21,030 bases of DNA. Source: DMER01 sp003451645 (lineage in GTDB: Bacteria > Pseudomonadota > Alphaproteobacteria > Micropepsales > Micropepsaceae). Position 1 is the first letter of the stretch, and each line of letters starts with the position of its first letter. Made by a program: the position numbers and the translations under genes. The stretch covers positions 1 to 21,030 of the forward strand of contig DALYLR010000048.1 of assembly GCA_031976175.1 (NCBI GenBank). Direction: 5' to 3'. The notes beneath the pieces are model-generated. The model was not told the origin of the DNA, did no database searches, and saw only the letters and a program-made list of their open reading frames with translations. Of this stretch, positions 7,457 through 15,704 are shown piece by piece.

Positions 7457-10309
7457 CTACACCGCAAACACCTTCATCACCTCGTCGCCGAAGTGGTTGA
7501 TGACCTTGACCGCGAAGTTCTTCTTCGGGCGAGGGAAGGGGCGCGACTTGTCCCGGTACAGCGTCGCCCAGGCGTCCTCGTCGATCTCGGCCTTCAACGC
7601 CGTCTTCAGCGATTTGTATGGATCGTTCGCCCCCATGAAATAAGCGTGGCGGACGAAGAAGCTCTCCTGGTCGTAATCCGTGTCGATGAACCAGGCGGCG
7701 ATGTCGTCCTTGCCGCTGGCGCGCACCTCGCCCGTCTTCGGGTCGAAGACGTCGACGCCCAACACCTCCACAACGATCTCGCCGGAGGCGGTAAAGCTCC
7801 ACTGGATATCAGGCTCGCCGAACACGACGAACAGATTGCCCGCGCCGGTGTTCTTCAATTCGTCCGACATGTGCAGTTCGGGGTTCATCTTCGCCTTCAG
7901 GATGGGCAGCGGCCCCAGCTTGTTCAGCTCCGACGTATGCGCCTCGAAATTGAACGCGCAGGCGATCAGCACGTCGAACCGCGCGTCCAGCGCCTCGCGC
8001 GACGCGGCGATCAGATCGTGTCGGCTGACCGTGCCGAATTCCGGCCCGATGAAGATGGCGGCGCGCTTCTCGACCGTGCCTTCCAGGAACCGCGCCTCGG
8101 CGGCGACATAGTCCCCGGGCCAGACCGCGATGGCGTCGAAGCGGATGCGGTCATCCTTCTTCGCCTGCTGCACGCCGGAAGTTTTCAGATGGTCCAGGAT
8201 CATCTGGGTGAAGTCCGCCGCGCCCTCGACCTGCTTGGGAAGGGTGCGGCGGCGCTTGCCCTCGGACGCCTCGACATCGCCGATCAACTCCGCCTCGTCC
8301 GACGGCACGGCGCGATGCGGCGACAGGCTCTCGACCGTGAACGGCCCGGCGACGCGGATGCGGGATTTGTCCTCATAAGGCCGGTCATAAAGCAATTCGA
8401 CGTCCGCCTTTTTGGCGATGGAGGCGTCGATGGCTTTCTGCCGGGCGATGCGAAGGGTCCACCAATCGGCGTGCATGCCCTTCGCCCTGTCCGGCCATGC
8501 GGCGGCGGCTGCGCGGGGGATGTCCCATTCCTCCCATTTCTTCGACAGGGCAGCGTTTAGTGCAGCGCGTATCGGCTCCATCTTCGCCTGATACTCGCCC
8601 CAGATCACGTCGATCTCGGCATTGTTGGCGATGGATTTCAACGTGATATGCGGCGCGCGGTCATAGACGAAGCCTTGGCGGATATCGCCATGGGTCGCGC
8701 CGTCTTTCGGCGGGCGGCCCGTCAACTCCGCCTCCTTCATCCGCCCGGCGGCGGAATCGGCGAGCAGGTAGTATGGATATCGGGCGCCCATGACGCGGGC
8801 GCGGGCGAGTGCCAGCGCGACGCGGGATGTATCGACCGTGATCCAGCGGCGTCCCCATTGTTCGGCCACGGTCGCCGTCGTGCCGGAGCCGCAGGTGGGA
8901 TCAAGAACCAGATCGCCGGGATCGGTCGCCATGAGGATACAGCGTTCGACGACTGCCCGGCTAGTTTGCACAACATAGACCTTGCTGACGCTGCCTGCGA
9001 CATCGGTCCAGATATTCGTAATCGGATACGCCGCAAAATCGTCCAAGTAACGGACATAGCGAAGAGTCCGACCTGCCAGACGGACTCGATTTGCCTTTAT
9101 CAGTTTCTGAAAGCCAGCTTCACCCGTCTTCCAATACCCTCCAGAAGGTCGATAGGCAGTTCCATCAACTGTAACTGGGAACGAGCCGGGTGGCCGATTC
9201 GACGTCAGACTCGTCAACTGAAAGGCACGACCCGAAGCGTCTGTTTGGTCGTACCGCAATCCCGAGCCATGTCCGACTCCAAGCTCTTTGGAGTTGTGTA
9301 ACCTGCGAAATTTCACGCTTTCCAAATTTTTTGCAAACCAAAGTATGTAGTCTTGAATTGCGGGCAGATGGTCGCTGGTCTGCCCACCGGTTTTTTGAAA
9401 AGTTATCTCGGAAACGAAGTTCTCGGGCCCAAACACCTCGTCCAACAAAGCCCGAACCCGATGAACATTCTCGTCCCCGATCTGGACGAAGATGCTGCCG
9501 CTCTCGGTCAACAAATCCCGCATCACGGTCAGCCGGTCGCGGAGATAGGTGAGGTAGGAGTGGATGCCCTCCTTCCAGGTGTCGCGGAACGCGCGCACCT
9601 GTTCCGGCTCGCGCGAGATTTCCTCCATCTTCCCGTCCTTGACGTCGCGGGACCGGGTCGACACCTGCCAGTTCGAATTGAACTTGATGCCATAGGGCGG
9701 GTCGAAATAGATGCACTGCACCTGTCCGCGCAGCCCCTCGCGTTCGGCGAGGCTCGCCATCACCTGAAGACTGTCGCCCAGGATGAACCGGTTCGCCCAG
9801 TTCTGGTCGTGCTGATAGAACTCCGTCTTCGCGTCCGGATCGATGCCGTTGAAATCGTGGAACAGATCGGGCGCGTCCATATCGCGCTTGGCCTTGGTCC
9901 GTTTGGCCAGATCGTCGATGATCGCCTTGGGGTGGATTTTCTCCTGGATGTAAAGCGGCGGCGTCTGAACCACCAGATCGGACCAATCCTGCTGGTCCTT
10001 GCCCTTCCACACCAATTGCGCCTCGGACACGTCGATGTATCCCTTGGCCGCCGCCTCCTTCAATTGCACGTCGGTCAGGTGGATGCGCGCGCCTTTCCAC
10101 ACCAATTGCGGGTCCAACTCCCCGTCGCGCGGACGCGTCGCGCCCATCGTCAGGGGCGTCCGGCGCGGATAATGGACCGGCGGGCGCGGCGACAATTCCT
10201 CGGCCCGCTGCGCATGCGACTGCAACTCCGCTGTGGGGATATTCCGCCGCCGGGAGCCCTTGTGCGTCAGGGTTTCGACTTGTTTGGGGGGCTTCGTTGA
10301 TTTCGCCAC
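7457..10309 (-). CDS. mod: Type III-like N6-adenine DNA methyltransferase (Mod), long form
   Basis: This 950-aa methyltransferase should transfer methyl from S-adenosylmethionine to adenine and protect host sites. The catalytic motif IYFDPPYGIKFNSNW lies at 200-214 (DPPY 203-206), and the cofactor motif LVLDPTCGSGTT at 467-478. Catalytic before cofactor motif gives the beta-class order seen in type III Mod subunits. The target-recognition segment should be about 300-450; its DNA is distinctly AT-richer. The N-terminus has a duplicated QLVWKG (69-74 and 99-104). A C-terminal extension of about 430 residues (520-950) has no motif I can name and makes the protein much longer than classic Mod (about 600-700 aa). 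The start is GTG at 10307-10309, with AAAGGA upstream and 5 bases after the previous stop. It pairs with the Res gene two genes upstream. Confidence 0.9.
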   Translation of the reverse strand: MAKSTKPPKQVETLTHKGSRRRNIPTAELQSHAQRAEELSPRPPVHYPRRTPLTMGATRPRDGELDPQLVWKGARIHLTDVQLKEAAAKGYIDVSEAQLVWKGKDQQDWSDLVVQTPPLYIQEKIHPKAIIDDLAKRTKAKRDMDAPDLFHDFNGIDPDAKTEFYQHDQNWANRFILGDSLQVMASLAEREGLRGQVQCIYFDPPYGIKFNSNWQVSTRSRDVKDGKMEEISREPEQVRAFRDTWKEGIHSYLTYLRDRLTVMRDLLTESGSIFVQIGDENVHRVRALLDEVFGPENFVSEITFQKTGGQTSDHLPAIQDYILWFAKNLESVKFRRLHNSKELGVGHGSGLRYDQTDASGRAFQLTSLTSNRPPGSFPVTVDGTAYRPSGGYWKTGEAGFQKLIKANRVRLAGRTLRYVRYLDDFAAYPITNIWTDVAGSVSKVYVVQTSRAVVERCILMATDPGDLVLDPTCGSGTTATVAEQWGRRWITVDTSRVALALARARVMGARYPYYLLADSAAGRMKEAELTGRPPKDGATHGDIRQGFVYDRAPHITLKSIANNAEIDVIWGEYQAKMEPIRAALNAALSKKWEEWDIPRAAAAAWPDRAKGMHADWWTLRIARQKAIDASIAKKADVELLYDRPYEDKSRIRVAGPFTVESLSPHRAVPSDEAELIGDVEASEGKRRRTLPKQVEGAADFTQMILDHLKTSGVQQAKKDDRIRFDAIAVWPGDYVAAEARFLEGTVEKRAAIFIGPEFGTVSRHDLIAASREALDARFDVLIACAFNFEAHTSELNKLGPLPILKAKMNPELHMSDELKNTGAGNLFVVFGEPDIQWSFTASGEIVVEVLGVDVFDPKTGEVRASGKDDIAAWFIDTDYDQESFFVRHAYFMGANDPYKSLKTALKAEIDEDAWATLYRDKSRPFPRPKKNFAVKVINHFGDEVMKVFAV

Positions 10310-10314
10310 AGTCT

Positions 10315-11508
10315 CTAGTCCTTTTTGTCTTTTCGCGGCTCAAGCCTGCGCTCGTCGAAGAGGTCCGGGTCGTCGGGTTCGAGTTGCCGTGCGTTCGCGA
10401 GTTGCGCCTTGACTTCCGCGTCGCTCAAGGGCGCAGAAATGGGCTTGCCGTTGTAGCTGATGACCCTCAGAACGCGCACGTTCGTTGGCTTGCTTGCACG
10501 GCCAGTGTACGCCCACTGGACACGAAGGTTGTCCCGGATGTCCGGCTGAATTTCCTTGCGCTCCACAAGGAGCCAGAATCCGTCATCTTCAATTTCGAAC
10601 GAGATGTCCTGGTGTTTCTTTGTGGCTGCCTGCCAGCGCCGTCCACCGCGTTTCCAGTTGGGTGAGTTTACGACGATATCGACCGTCTCGACCTTTTGAT
10701 CAGCGGCCTCTGCGAGTTCATCCAATTCCTTCAGAGAAACGTCAGGCAGGCGAACGATCTTTCCAGGAAAATCACTTCGACGAATCTCGAACACGGGATC
10801 GCGTTGGAACGAAATGCCGTCAACTTCTGGGTTGGCGATGCATGCCTCGAAGAATTTGTTTCTCCCAGAGAACGCGCCACGCGACTTTTCTGGGGTGATC
10901 CCGATCTGCCGCAGGCTAGGTTCATCCAACCTCAGGAAACTCACAGTGATGAGGGCGACCGCCTCCGCTGCAACTTCCTTGTCGGTGTCGCTTGGTTCGC
11001 TCGTCTCAATGGCATCGTCCTCGAACATTCCAACGTCGGGCTCCACAAGGCCGTCGGTTTGGAAAGTGATCGTCGCGATGTCAGGGACATCAAGTGCCGG
11101 TGGCTGAAGTCGAAGCGTTTCGGGGTCTGCCGCCGCAAATATCCGAGGGGTGCGTTCCCGGAGCGTCGTGCCAAATTGTTCTGCCCATTCGGCAGGTGTT
11201 TGGGTTGTCAGGCCCTTGAAGAATGCCTTTCCTATGTCCGTCGAAAGAAACCAGAAAACCGCCGTCGCAGACGCGGCAGAGGACGTAAGGACAACCGCCA
11301 AAACCTCGATGAGGCTGCCATCTTCCGGAGTTCGCACGTGTAACTCGTACTTCAATTTTCCGTCGAAGTACGTTGTGTTGAAATCGTCGATGATGGACTG
11401 GGTGGCGCGGGCCGTGTCGATGAAATTGGATAGCGGGATGCTGCTTCGCTTCACGTCGAAGTGAAATATGATCTCTCCAGCGCGTGGCGGAACTGGCCCC
11501 TCGGTCAT
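10315..11508 (-). CDS. Unknown 397-aa protein between Res and Mod, one hydrophobic segment
   Basis: I do not recognise this family. The start ATG (11506-11508) overlaps the Res stop as ATGA, and its stop is 5 bases before mod, so it is a genuine translationally coupled member of the operon. Residues 12-60 look like a compact alpha/beta domain (EIIFHFDVKRSSIPLSNFI, then LKYELHVRTPEDGSLIEVL). Residues about 67-90 are strongly hydrophobic (LAVVLTSSAASATAVFWFLS) and could be one membrane-spanning or buried helix. An acidic linker follows (155-180), then a second domain with FSGRNKFFEAC (213-223) and FEIEDDGFWLLVERKEIQPD (304-323), and a charged tail ending RKDKKD. G+C content is lower than in res. 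Candidates are a specificity or adaptor subunit for the Res-Mod pair, or a membrane-associated effector; neither is proven. Confidence 0.85.
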   Translation of the reverse strand: MTEGPVPPRAGEIIFHFDVKRSSIPLSNFIDTARATQSIIDDFNTTYFDGKLKYELHVRTPEDGSLIEVLAVVLTSSAASATAVFWFLSTDIGKAFFKGLTTQTPAEWAEQFGTTLRERTPRIFAAADPETLRLQPPALDVPDIATITFQTDGLVEPDVGMFEDDAIETSEPSDTDKEVAAEAVALITVSFLRLDEPSLRQIGITPEKSRGAFSGRNKFFEACIANPEVDGISFQRDPVFEIRRSDFPGKIVRLPDVSLKELDELAEAADQKVETVDIVVNSPNWKRGGRRWQAATKKHQDISFEIEDDGFWLLVERKEIQPDIRDNLRVQWAYTGRASKPTNVRVLRVISYNGKPISAPLSDAEVKAQLANARQLEPDDPDLFDERRLEPRKDKKD

Positions 11509-14500
11509 GAACCAGCCCCTTGCTCAGCCCGGTCCTTGTCTCTGATCGCACGATCGATCGTCGCGCCGAATTCCTTCTGCATTTCGTAGACGTCGTTGAA
11601 CTCGACGAAGCCCCAGCGCCCGAAATTGCCCAGATTGTTGACGCCCTTGATCCACTTCTCCTTCATCGTCATGGACTTGTCGCGGACGTTCTCGGCCCGA
11701 TAGCCCTTGACCTCAACGACCAGCCGCCAGGGATCATCCGGCCCATGTCCGTCGTCAATCAAGACAACGAAATCGGGCAGGTACACCCGCGCCGTGTCCC
11801 CGTCCTTGTAGGGAACCTCAAGCCCCAGACCCTGGTTCTTGACATAGGCCAGCACGCGCGGATGCGCCTCCGCCGCCCGGGCGAACTCCGCCTCCCACCC
11901 GCTATCCGTCACAACATAGTTCACGTGGCACTTGTCCGGCGCGGTCTCGTAGATGTCCTTGCTGGTCGTGAAGCCGACGAAGCGCGACGAACCTTTGGGG
12001 TTATAGGGGTCGAGAACGACCAAATTGCTCTTCGCCCCGCTGGCCGGTGCGATGGACTGATAAATCCGTTCCGCCGCCCGCGCCGCGATGGGCTTGATCT
12101 GCAGCATCCAGGGGCCCGTGTCGCCCTTGCAGACCAAGTACCCGTCGTCGAGCCAGCGCCGGACGATCCGCTGAATCTGGTAGAACAGCTGGAGCTTCGG
12201 CTCGCCGTTACCGTCCTTGAAATAGGCGTAGAGCATGAACTTCGCTAACTCGAAGGAGACGGTGCTGGGCCGCATCTCCTTCATCTCTGCCGCCGACAGC
12301 ATGACGCCTTCGCCGACGATGCCTTCGAGCAGCGTCTGACCGGGGCCGACCATTTCGGGTGTCAAGGTCAGGCGCGCGTCGTCGGTAAACGCCGCCTCCA
12401 GCCGGTCCTCAGGCAATTCGACCCGATAGCCGACGACGCGGGGAAACACGATCTCCAAATGCGCCCGGTCCTTGACCGCCGCCACGCGCGTGACCTTTTT
12501 CGGGGTCTTGACTGGCGCGACTTCGGGCTTGGCAGTAAAATCAAAGGGGATGCCCATGATGTCGGCGTATTCGACGTCCATCAGGCCATTCGCATTCTGC
12601 TCGTAGGAAAAGCGCCTGAGCGCCCGGCCCACGACCTGCTCGCACAACAATTGTGTTCCGAAGGCGCGAACGCCGAGGATGTGGGTGACGGTGTTCGTAT
12701 CCCACCCTTCGGTCAACATGGACACTGAGACGACGCATCGGATTTGTTCGCCCAGCCGGCCCTTTTTGCCGACCGTGTTCATCACCTCGCGCAGGAGGTC
12801 TGCTTCGGACACGTCGCCGCCATCGCCGGCGCCCGACCGTTGGGCCAGCTCGCGCTTGTATTGTTCGATCTCAGGAGCCGCCGCGCGCCGGAAGTCCTCG
12901 TCCAGCGCCTCGCCGGATTCGATCTGCTTGCTATCGATCAGCAGCGTGTTGGGGCGGGGCAGGCGCTGCCCGTGTTCGTCGAAATTGCTGAACAATTGGA
13001 GATGGCCGTGGTGGACCGTCCGCAATTCGTCCGAGCCCTCTGCCACCGGGCGCTGCCATCCCGAAATCCATTCGCACACGACCTTGGACGTCGACGTATT
13101 GTTGCACACGACGATAAACACGGGCGGCGTCTCTATCCCGCTGCGCCGCCACTCTTCGAAGGTCTTGACGTAGTGATTATAGAGCGCCACCAGCGCCGTC
13201 TGGAGCTTCGGGGCCAGGTCGGTCGGGTCCAGGTCGTTCTGTCCCTTACCGCGCCCCTTCTTTGGCATGTCGTCCCGGATGTGCTCCCACAGTTTCCGGA
13301 ACACGGGCGCGTCCGCGTCGGCGATGTAGTTGTCGGCGACCGGCACGCGGGGCAGCTTTACGATGCCGCTTTCGATGGCGTCCATCAGAGAGAAATCGCT
13401 GACCGTCCAGTGGAACAACGTGCCCTCGGCATAGCCCGATCCGCGTAAGAAGAAGGGCGTCGCCGAGAGGTCATAGACGGCGCGGACGCCAAGCTTGCGC
13501 TTGAACGCCTCGATCCCGTTGATCCACAGCCGGGCTGCCTCGTTCTCCTTCTCCGCGTCCTTCCGTTCGTCGCCTTTCAGCTCGCTGATGTCGTCGTTCC
13601 CAGGCTTCTCCCTGTAACAATGGTGCGCCTCGTCGTTGATCACGACGATGTTTTTCAGGCCCATCAGATCGCCCGCGACCCGGCGGATCATCTCGCCTTC
13701 GGTTTCCTTGGTCACGATGGGCGCGTGCCGCCCCTGGAGCAGCGACCGTCCGACCTTGTTCGTCTCCAGTTTTTCCTTGAGCTGAAACGCGTGATAGTTC
13801 GTGACGACGATCTTCGCCTTCGCGACGTCGTCCATCATGTCCTGCGGGATCAGTTCGCGCGTCCGGTAGTAGCTATCCGTATCGTTCGGCAGCAAGACGC
13901 GCAGCCGGTCCTTGATGGTGATACCGGGTGCGACGATCAGAAATCCCCGGGAGTAAGACTGGCTCGCCGGCGATCGGACCGCGTTCACGGTCTGCCAGGC
14001 GATCAACATCGCCATGACGGTCGTTTTCCCCGCGCCCGTCGCCATCTTCATGGCTAGCCGCAGCAATTCCGGGTTCGCATCCTCGTTCGCACCGAGGATA
14101 TGGTCCCAGATACTTGCGTATTGCTTACGGCCCTTCGCGACCTCGGTCAGCCAGATGATCGTCTCGACCGCTTCGACCTGGCAGAAAAAAGGTCGGATGC
14201 TTTGGAACTTGTGGCTCCGCCAATAGGTCAACAGCCGCGCGGTGGCGGGCGTGACGCCCCAGCTTGCCTGCGGCTGCGCCCGCCAGTCGCGCAGGTGATT
14301 CCGGATTTCGTTGATGATCGGGGTAGGGTTGTACTTCTGCTGCTCGTCGGAAATCCCGTCGTCGTTTTCTAGCCCCAGCTCTCGCTGATCCTTCTTCGAG
14401 TTTTGCTTTTTCTTGCGGGCCCGTGGGACCGGGGTGATGAACTTCGACGGTCGCCGCCCTGCGAACGGCGGCACATTGAGAGGCTGCCCTTCGTCGTCGA

Positions 14501-14579
14501 GCGCGTGATGCCGGGCCGGCTCCTCATACGGGGAGTTCAGGATCGGGTTCTCAAAAAACGGCCGGCTTTCGTCGCTCAT
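11505..14579 (-). CDS. res: Type III-like restriction subunit (Res): SF2 helicase plus PD-(D/E)XK nuclease
   Basis: This 1024-aa protein has a superfamily 2 ATPase: Walker A MATGAGKTTVMA (179-190, Lys185), Walker B VVINDEAHH (312-320), motif III LSATPFF (371-377), and C-terminal motifs VVSVSMLTEGWDTNTVTHIL (616-635) and LLCEQVVGRALRR (644-656). Near the C-terminus VYLPDFVVL (932-940) followed by LVVEVKGYR (953-961) gives a D936...E956-x-K958 nuclease site. So it should translocate on and cleave DNA lacking the Mod mark. The N-terminus (FFENPILNSPYEEPARHHALD) is typical of the roughly 1000-aa Res family that, from memory, NCBI calls BPTD_3080 family restriction endonuclease; this should be checked. 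The ATG at 14579 has GAGGA upstream at good spacing. It overlaps the next gene by ATGA. Confidence 0.9.
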   Translation of the reverse strand: MSDESRPFFENPILNSPYEEPARHHALDDEGQPLNVPPFAGRRPSKFITPVPRARKKKQNSKKDQRELGLENDDGISDEQQKYNPTPIINEIRNHLRDWRAQPQASWGVTPATARLLTYWRSHKFQSIRPFFCQVEAVETIIWLTEVAKGRKQYASIWDHILGANEDANPELLRLAMKMATGAGKTTVMAMLIAWQTVNAVRSPASQSYSRGFLIVAPGITIKDRLRVLLPNDTDSYYRTRELIPQDMMDDVAKAKIVVTNYHAFQLKEKLETNKVGRSLLQGRHAPIVTKETEGEMIRRVAGDLMGLKNIVVINDEAHHCYREKPGNDDISELKGDERKDAEKENEAARLWINGIEAFKRKLGVRAVYDLSATPFFLRGSGYAEGTLFHWTVSDFSLMDAIESGIVKLPRVPVADNYIADADAPVFRKLWEHIRDDMPKKGRGKGQNDLDPTDLAPKLQTALVALYNHYVKTFEEWRRSGIETPPVFIVVCNNTSTSKVVCEWISGWQRPVAEGSDELRTVHHGHLQLFSNFDEHGQRLPRPNTLLIDSKQIESGEALDEDFRRAAAPEIEQYKRELAQRSGAGDGGDVSEADLLREVMNTVGKKGRLGEQIRCVVSVSMLTEGWDTNTVTHILGVRAFGTQLLCEQVVGRALRRFSYEQNANGLMDVEYADIMGIPFDFTAKPEVAPVKTPKKVTRVAAVKDRAHLEIVFPRVVGYRVELPEDRLEAAFTDDARLTLTPEMVGPGQTLLEGIVGEGVMLSAAEMKEMRPSTVSFELAKFMLYAYFKDGNGEPKLQLFYQIQRIVRRWLDDGYLVCKGDTGPWMLQIKPIAARAAERIYQSIAPASGAKSNLVVLDPYNPKGSSRFVGFTTSKDIYETAPDKCHVNYVVTDSGWEAEFARAAEAHPRVLAYVKNQGLGLEVPYKDGDTARVYLPDFVVLIDDGHGPDDPWRLVVEVKGYRAENVRDKSMTMKEKWIKGVNNLGNFGRWGFVEFNDVYEMQKEFGATIDRAIRDKDRAEQGAGS

Positions 14580-14611
14580 GCGGTCCTCGCGGGCGGTAAT
14601 GCGTCCGTCGG

Positions 14612-14827
14612 CTATAGGGCGAACTCAGGAAAATCCAATTCGCCTAGCGGTTTGATTTCATGTTCGAATCCTGATCGAGTCGACCCTATCCCTGCAGGCT
14701 GAGAAACACTAGCGCGGGCACGGCCAAGGATAGGCGCGCGTAATTCAGAGGCCCAGAGAATGGTCTCGAAGATGAGGTGTTCGATCGCATCGAGAAAGCT
14801 TTGGCTTGTTCCCTCGGTTCCTCTCAA
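14612..14827 (-). CDS. Possible 71-aa protein between regulator and Res
   Basis: A frame starting at TTG (14825-14827) overlaps the WYL stop as TTGA and ends TAG at 14612, 32 bases before res. The arrangement mirrors the overlaps elsewhere in this operon. The product (LRGTEGTSQSFLDAIEHLIF at the start, ending ELDFPEFAL) has an amphipathic N-terminal half and no recognised domain. Codon third positions are much less G+C-rich than in neighbouring genes, so it may be a foreign insert, a decayed gene or just spacer. If it is not coding, the stretch is a roughly 240-base intercistronic spacer that could hold an internal promoter for res. Confidence 0.35.
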   Translation of the reverse strand: MRGTEGTSQSFLDAIEHLIFETILWASELRAPILGRARASVSQPAGIGSTRSGFEHEIKPLGELDFPEFAL

Positions 14828-15627
14828 GGCCCTTCGATATCTTCATACTCCGTCTTCGCCCGTTCGAGCCGGGCGCCAGGCAGATCGAGGCCCCAGCGGC
14901 GGTCGAAGAAAAACTCCAGCGCCTTCCTGACTTCGACGCGCAGATGCGGGCCGTCGAAGCCATACTCCCGGCGCACCGCATCCGCCTGGCGCCTCGACAG
15001 TCCCGTCTTCGGACGGAGCCAGATGACGGCCTTGGTGTTCCAGTCTGCGTCGTCGGGCAGAGGGTCGGCCAGGTCCTTCTCCTGGAACGAACTGGCCTGA
15101 TCGATCCGGATCGGTAGGTAGTGGCGGTACTCCTTGTGCCGCAGGCTGAAGGCGCGGACATGCACGCTCTCGCCGTCCGACACGAACCGGACGGGCGCGA
15201 TCCACTGATCCTCGTCGCTAGCCGACGACATCGAGGTGTAGCGGATGTGGAGGACCGCACCCGCCTGGATCGCCTGATAGATGCGCGCGACGATTTTGGG
15301 GTCCGCCCGCCGCTCTGGCCGGGGGATCAGCGACGACCCAGGTTGCTCGCCGTCCTCTGTAAGAATCCCGAAGGCATCCAAAAGCCCTGATGGTGCTAGG
15401 GGCCGATGCGTGTCCGCCGCCAGATATGTCTTCCGGACCGCGTCGTAGACCGGCGGCGTCTTCCGCGCGAGACGGAGATAGAGCCGGAAGTCGAGGGCGG
15501 CCTGCGCCATCGATATCCCGAACCGGTCGATCAGGTCGCGCCGGTTCGCCATGCCGCGCCAGGTGAGGCACTGGTCCAGAAAAATTAGCCGTTCGCGCTG
15601 GGCATGTTTGAGGTCGTCGATGGTCAT
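14824..15627 (-). CDS. WYL-domain transcriptional regulator, BrxR/CapW-like
   Basis: This 267-aa regulator has an N-terminal winged helix (about 13-72), with GMANRRDLIDRFGISMAQAA (25-44) followed by LDFRLYLRLA and YDAVRKTYLA. The N-terminal style is that of the BrxR/CapW regulators of phage-defence loci. The middle domain has VLHIRYTSMSS (125-135), IAPVRFVSDGESVHVRAFSL (143-162) and EYRHYLPIRI (166-175), the WYL fold with the ligand-contact strand reading VHVRAF instead of a literal WYL triplet. A WCX-like C-terminus follows (LRVEVRKALEFFFDRRWGLD). The family represses its own locus and is thought to respond to nucleic acids or nucleotides. The ATG at 15627 was chosen because the frame above it has no family likeness. 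It is divergent from sbcD across 77 bases holding a promoter and inverted repeat. Confidence 0.85.
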   Translation of the reverse strand: MTIDDLKHAQRERLIFLDQCLTWRGMANRRDLIDRFGISMAQAALDFRLYLRLARKTPPVYDAVRKTYLAADTHRPLAPSGLLDAFGILTEDGEQPGSSLIPRPERRADPKIVARIYQAIQAGAVLHIRYTSMSSASDEDQWIAPVRFVSDGESVHVRAFSLRHKEYRHYLPIRIDQASSFQEKDLADPLPDDADWNTKAVIWLRPKTGLSRRQADAVRREYGFDGPHLRVEVRKALEFFFDRRWGLDLPGARLERAKTEYEDIEGP

Positions 15628-15642
15628 GACGGAATCTGTAGA

Positions 15643-15672
15643 TTGACTCGGTGGCGCTTGTACATCTATAAA
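15643..15672 (+). promoter_or_regulatory. Sigma-70-type promoter for sbcDC
   Basis: TTGACT (15643-15648) and TATAAA (15667-15672) are separated by 18 bases, a near-consensus housekeeping promoter reading toward sbcD. Transcription would start near 15679, leaving a leader of about 25 bases before the sbcD ATG. The promoter lies inside the short divergent region with the WYL regulator gene. Confidence 0.65.
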
Positions 15673-15678
15673 CTGTAC
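15660..15678. promoter_or_regulatory. Inverted repeat, candidate WYL-regulator operator
   Basis: GTACA (15660-15664) and TGTAC (15674-15678) are perfect inverted arms 9 bases apart, roughly one helical turn centre to centre. The repeat covers the -10 box of the sbcDC promoter, so a dimeric protein bound here would block it. The adjacent WYL protein is the obvious candidate binder and could regulate its own gene from the same site. Binding is inferred from position only. Confidence 0.5.
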
Positions 15679-15704
15679 GGTTAAAAAATAGACGAGTATT
15701 TCAG

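Noticed and set aside
7493..8560. 355-residue plus-strand frame opposite mod, and similar long plus-strand frames opposite res and the helicase (for example 5239-6072, 9353-10300, 11520-12248, 12744-13448)
   Set aside because: They mirror genes with clear motifs on the minus strand; high G+C at third positions keeps the opposite frame open by chance.
4411..15627. BREX or DISARM system
   Set aside because: The WYL regulator and methyltransferase recall them, but the defining genes (PglZ, BrxC, BrxL, DrmA, DrmB) are absent.
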